Origin: Gracilimonas sediminicola
GTDB taxonomy: Bacteria > Bacteroidota > Rhodothermia > Balneolales > Balneolaceae
Direction: 5' to 3'
Length of the DNA: 64,000 nt
NCBI RefSeq assembly: GCF_024320785.1
Contig: NZ_JANDBC010000001.1
Location: 1,928,001-1,992,000, forward strand
Shown here piece by piece: positions 63,522-64,000 of the stretch; the stretch's first letter is position 1, and each line of letters opens with the position of its first letter. The position numbers and the translations under genes were made by a program. The notes below the pieces were generated by a model. It worked only from the letters and a program-made list of their open reading frames with translations. It was not told the origin of the DNA and did not search any database.

Positions 63522-63937
63522 TCTTCAGAAGCATCTTCAATGTAGGTCACTTTGGCATCATTCCACATGCGCTCAAGTCCGTAGAAGTCCCGTTTTTCTT
63601 TACTCATTACGTGTACTACAATGTTCACAAAATCCAGGATTACCCAGGAGCGGCTCTGCAAACCCTCTTTTTTCCAGGCTTTCTCTCCCATTTTTTCGCG
63701 TACATCTTCTTCCACAACATCGGCGAGAGCTTTGATTTGAACGTCGGAGTTACCATGGCAAACAACGAAATAGTCGGTAAGGGTAGTCAGTTCAGAAACA
63801 TCCAGCACGATTATTTCTTTACCTTTTCGGCTAAGCAGGGCCTCCGTAATTACTTCCACCATTTCCTGAGAATCAGGGGTGTCATCCGAGAAGGCATTTT
63901 CAAATTGTTTTTTTGCTGGTTGTTTAATGTCGGTCAT
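63518..63937 (-). CDS. rsfS: Ribosomal silencing factor RsfS
   Basis: 139 residues; binds L14 of the 50S subunit and blocks subunit joining in starvation. Motifs: KGKEIIVLDVSELTTLTDYFVVCHGNSDVQIKALAD and WVILDFVNIVVHVM. Often follows an LCP-type gene, as it seems to here. Confidence 0.95.
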   Translation of the reverse strand: MTDIKQPAKKQFENAFSDDTPDSQEMVEVITEALLSRKGKEIIVLDVSELTTLTDYFVVCHGNSDVQIKALADVVEEDVREKMGEKAWKKEGLQSRSWVILDFVNIVVHVMSKEKRDFYGLERMWNDAKVTYIEDASEE

Positions 63938-63941
63938 AAAG

Positions 63942-64000
63942 TTAATCAGTGTTTAGTTTTTCAAAGTCGTGGCCAATAATTACGCTCACGTCGAGATAAA
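63942..64000 (-). CDS. C-terminal end of an LCP/LytR_C-like protein (5' part beyond window)
   Basis: Only the last 18 codons are inside the window: YLDVSVIIGHDFEKLNTD then TAA (63944-63942). The DVSVIIGHDF stretch is like the end of LytR C-terminal domains (cell-wall polymer ligases), and such genes often precede rsfS. Too short to be sure. Confidence 0.5.
   Translation of the reverse strand, partial: YLDVSVIIGHDFEKLNTD

Overview
The window looks like chromosomal DNA of a moderate-GC member of the Bacteroidota/Balneolota-Rhodothermota group, probably a marine or hypersaline Balneola/Gracilimonas-like bacterium. This is an inference from: a secreted nuclease ending in a NYPNPFNPTT-type sorting domain, a TonB-dependent receptor with a carboxypeptidase-regulatory N-terminus beside a DUF4249-like lipoprotein, a long (1131 aa) SecA, TTG-N19/20-TAnnTTTG promoter-like sites, and several lipoproteins. 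No rRNA, tRNA, CRISPR array, prophage or plasmid gene was seen.

Layout. 1-8.6 kb: secreted hydrolases (S9 peptidase, amidohydrolase), a REP-associated tyrosine transposase (RAYT) inside its own hairpin repeats, a TPR protein, a DksA-like zinc finger, an EamA transporter and a fasciclin lipoprotein. 8.7-17.1 kb: MarR regulator, VOC protein, polyphosphate glucokinase, secA, a small glycogen-binding-like protein, birA, an alpha-oxoamine synthase. 17.3-24.2 kb: LVIVD lipoprotein, the TIGR03546/TIGR03545 pair, an outer-membrane-like protein, secreted endonuclease I. 24.3-31.6 kb: a seven-gene minus-strand redox/electrophile cluster: ring-cleaving dioxygenase, esterase, KefB-like antiporter, DsbA-like protein, UBP zinc finger, cNMP-binding histidine kinase, and a response regulator fused to a thioredoxin-reductase-like flavoprotein. 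31.8-37.2 kb: MgtC, RraB, Ste24-type protease, a HisKA_2 kinase, a Cys/Met PLP enzyme, a thioredoxin. 37.3-41.2 kb: hutU-hutI-hutG (no hutH). 41.2-42.3 kb: an Abi_2/AbiF HEPN gene with a candidate structured RNA upstream. 42.5-46.0 kb: rplM-rpsI-rpsB-tsf-pyrH. 46.3-52.4 kb: DUF4249-like/TonB receptor pair and aconitase. 52.6-58.1 kb: GAF kinase, then MATE exporter-type III PKS-methyltransferase-FAD monooxygenase, resembling alkylresorcinol/alkylquinone operons. 58.2-64 kb: a giant polytopic histidine kinase, a D-2-hydroxyacid dehydrogenase, a lipoprotein, rsfS and the tail of an LCP-like gene.

The most interesting systems are the 24.3-31.6 kb redox cluster, which joins K+/H+ antiport, two-component signalling and quinone/thiol chemistry; the type III PKS operon, whose predicted phenolic or quinone lipids are of the class such a cluster could handle; the HEPN/RNA pair; and at least five unrelated families of short palindromic repeats, one with compensatory stem changes between its two copies.
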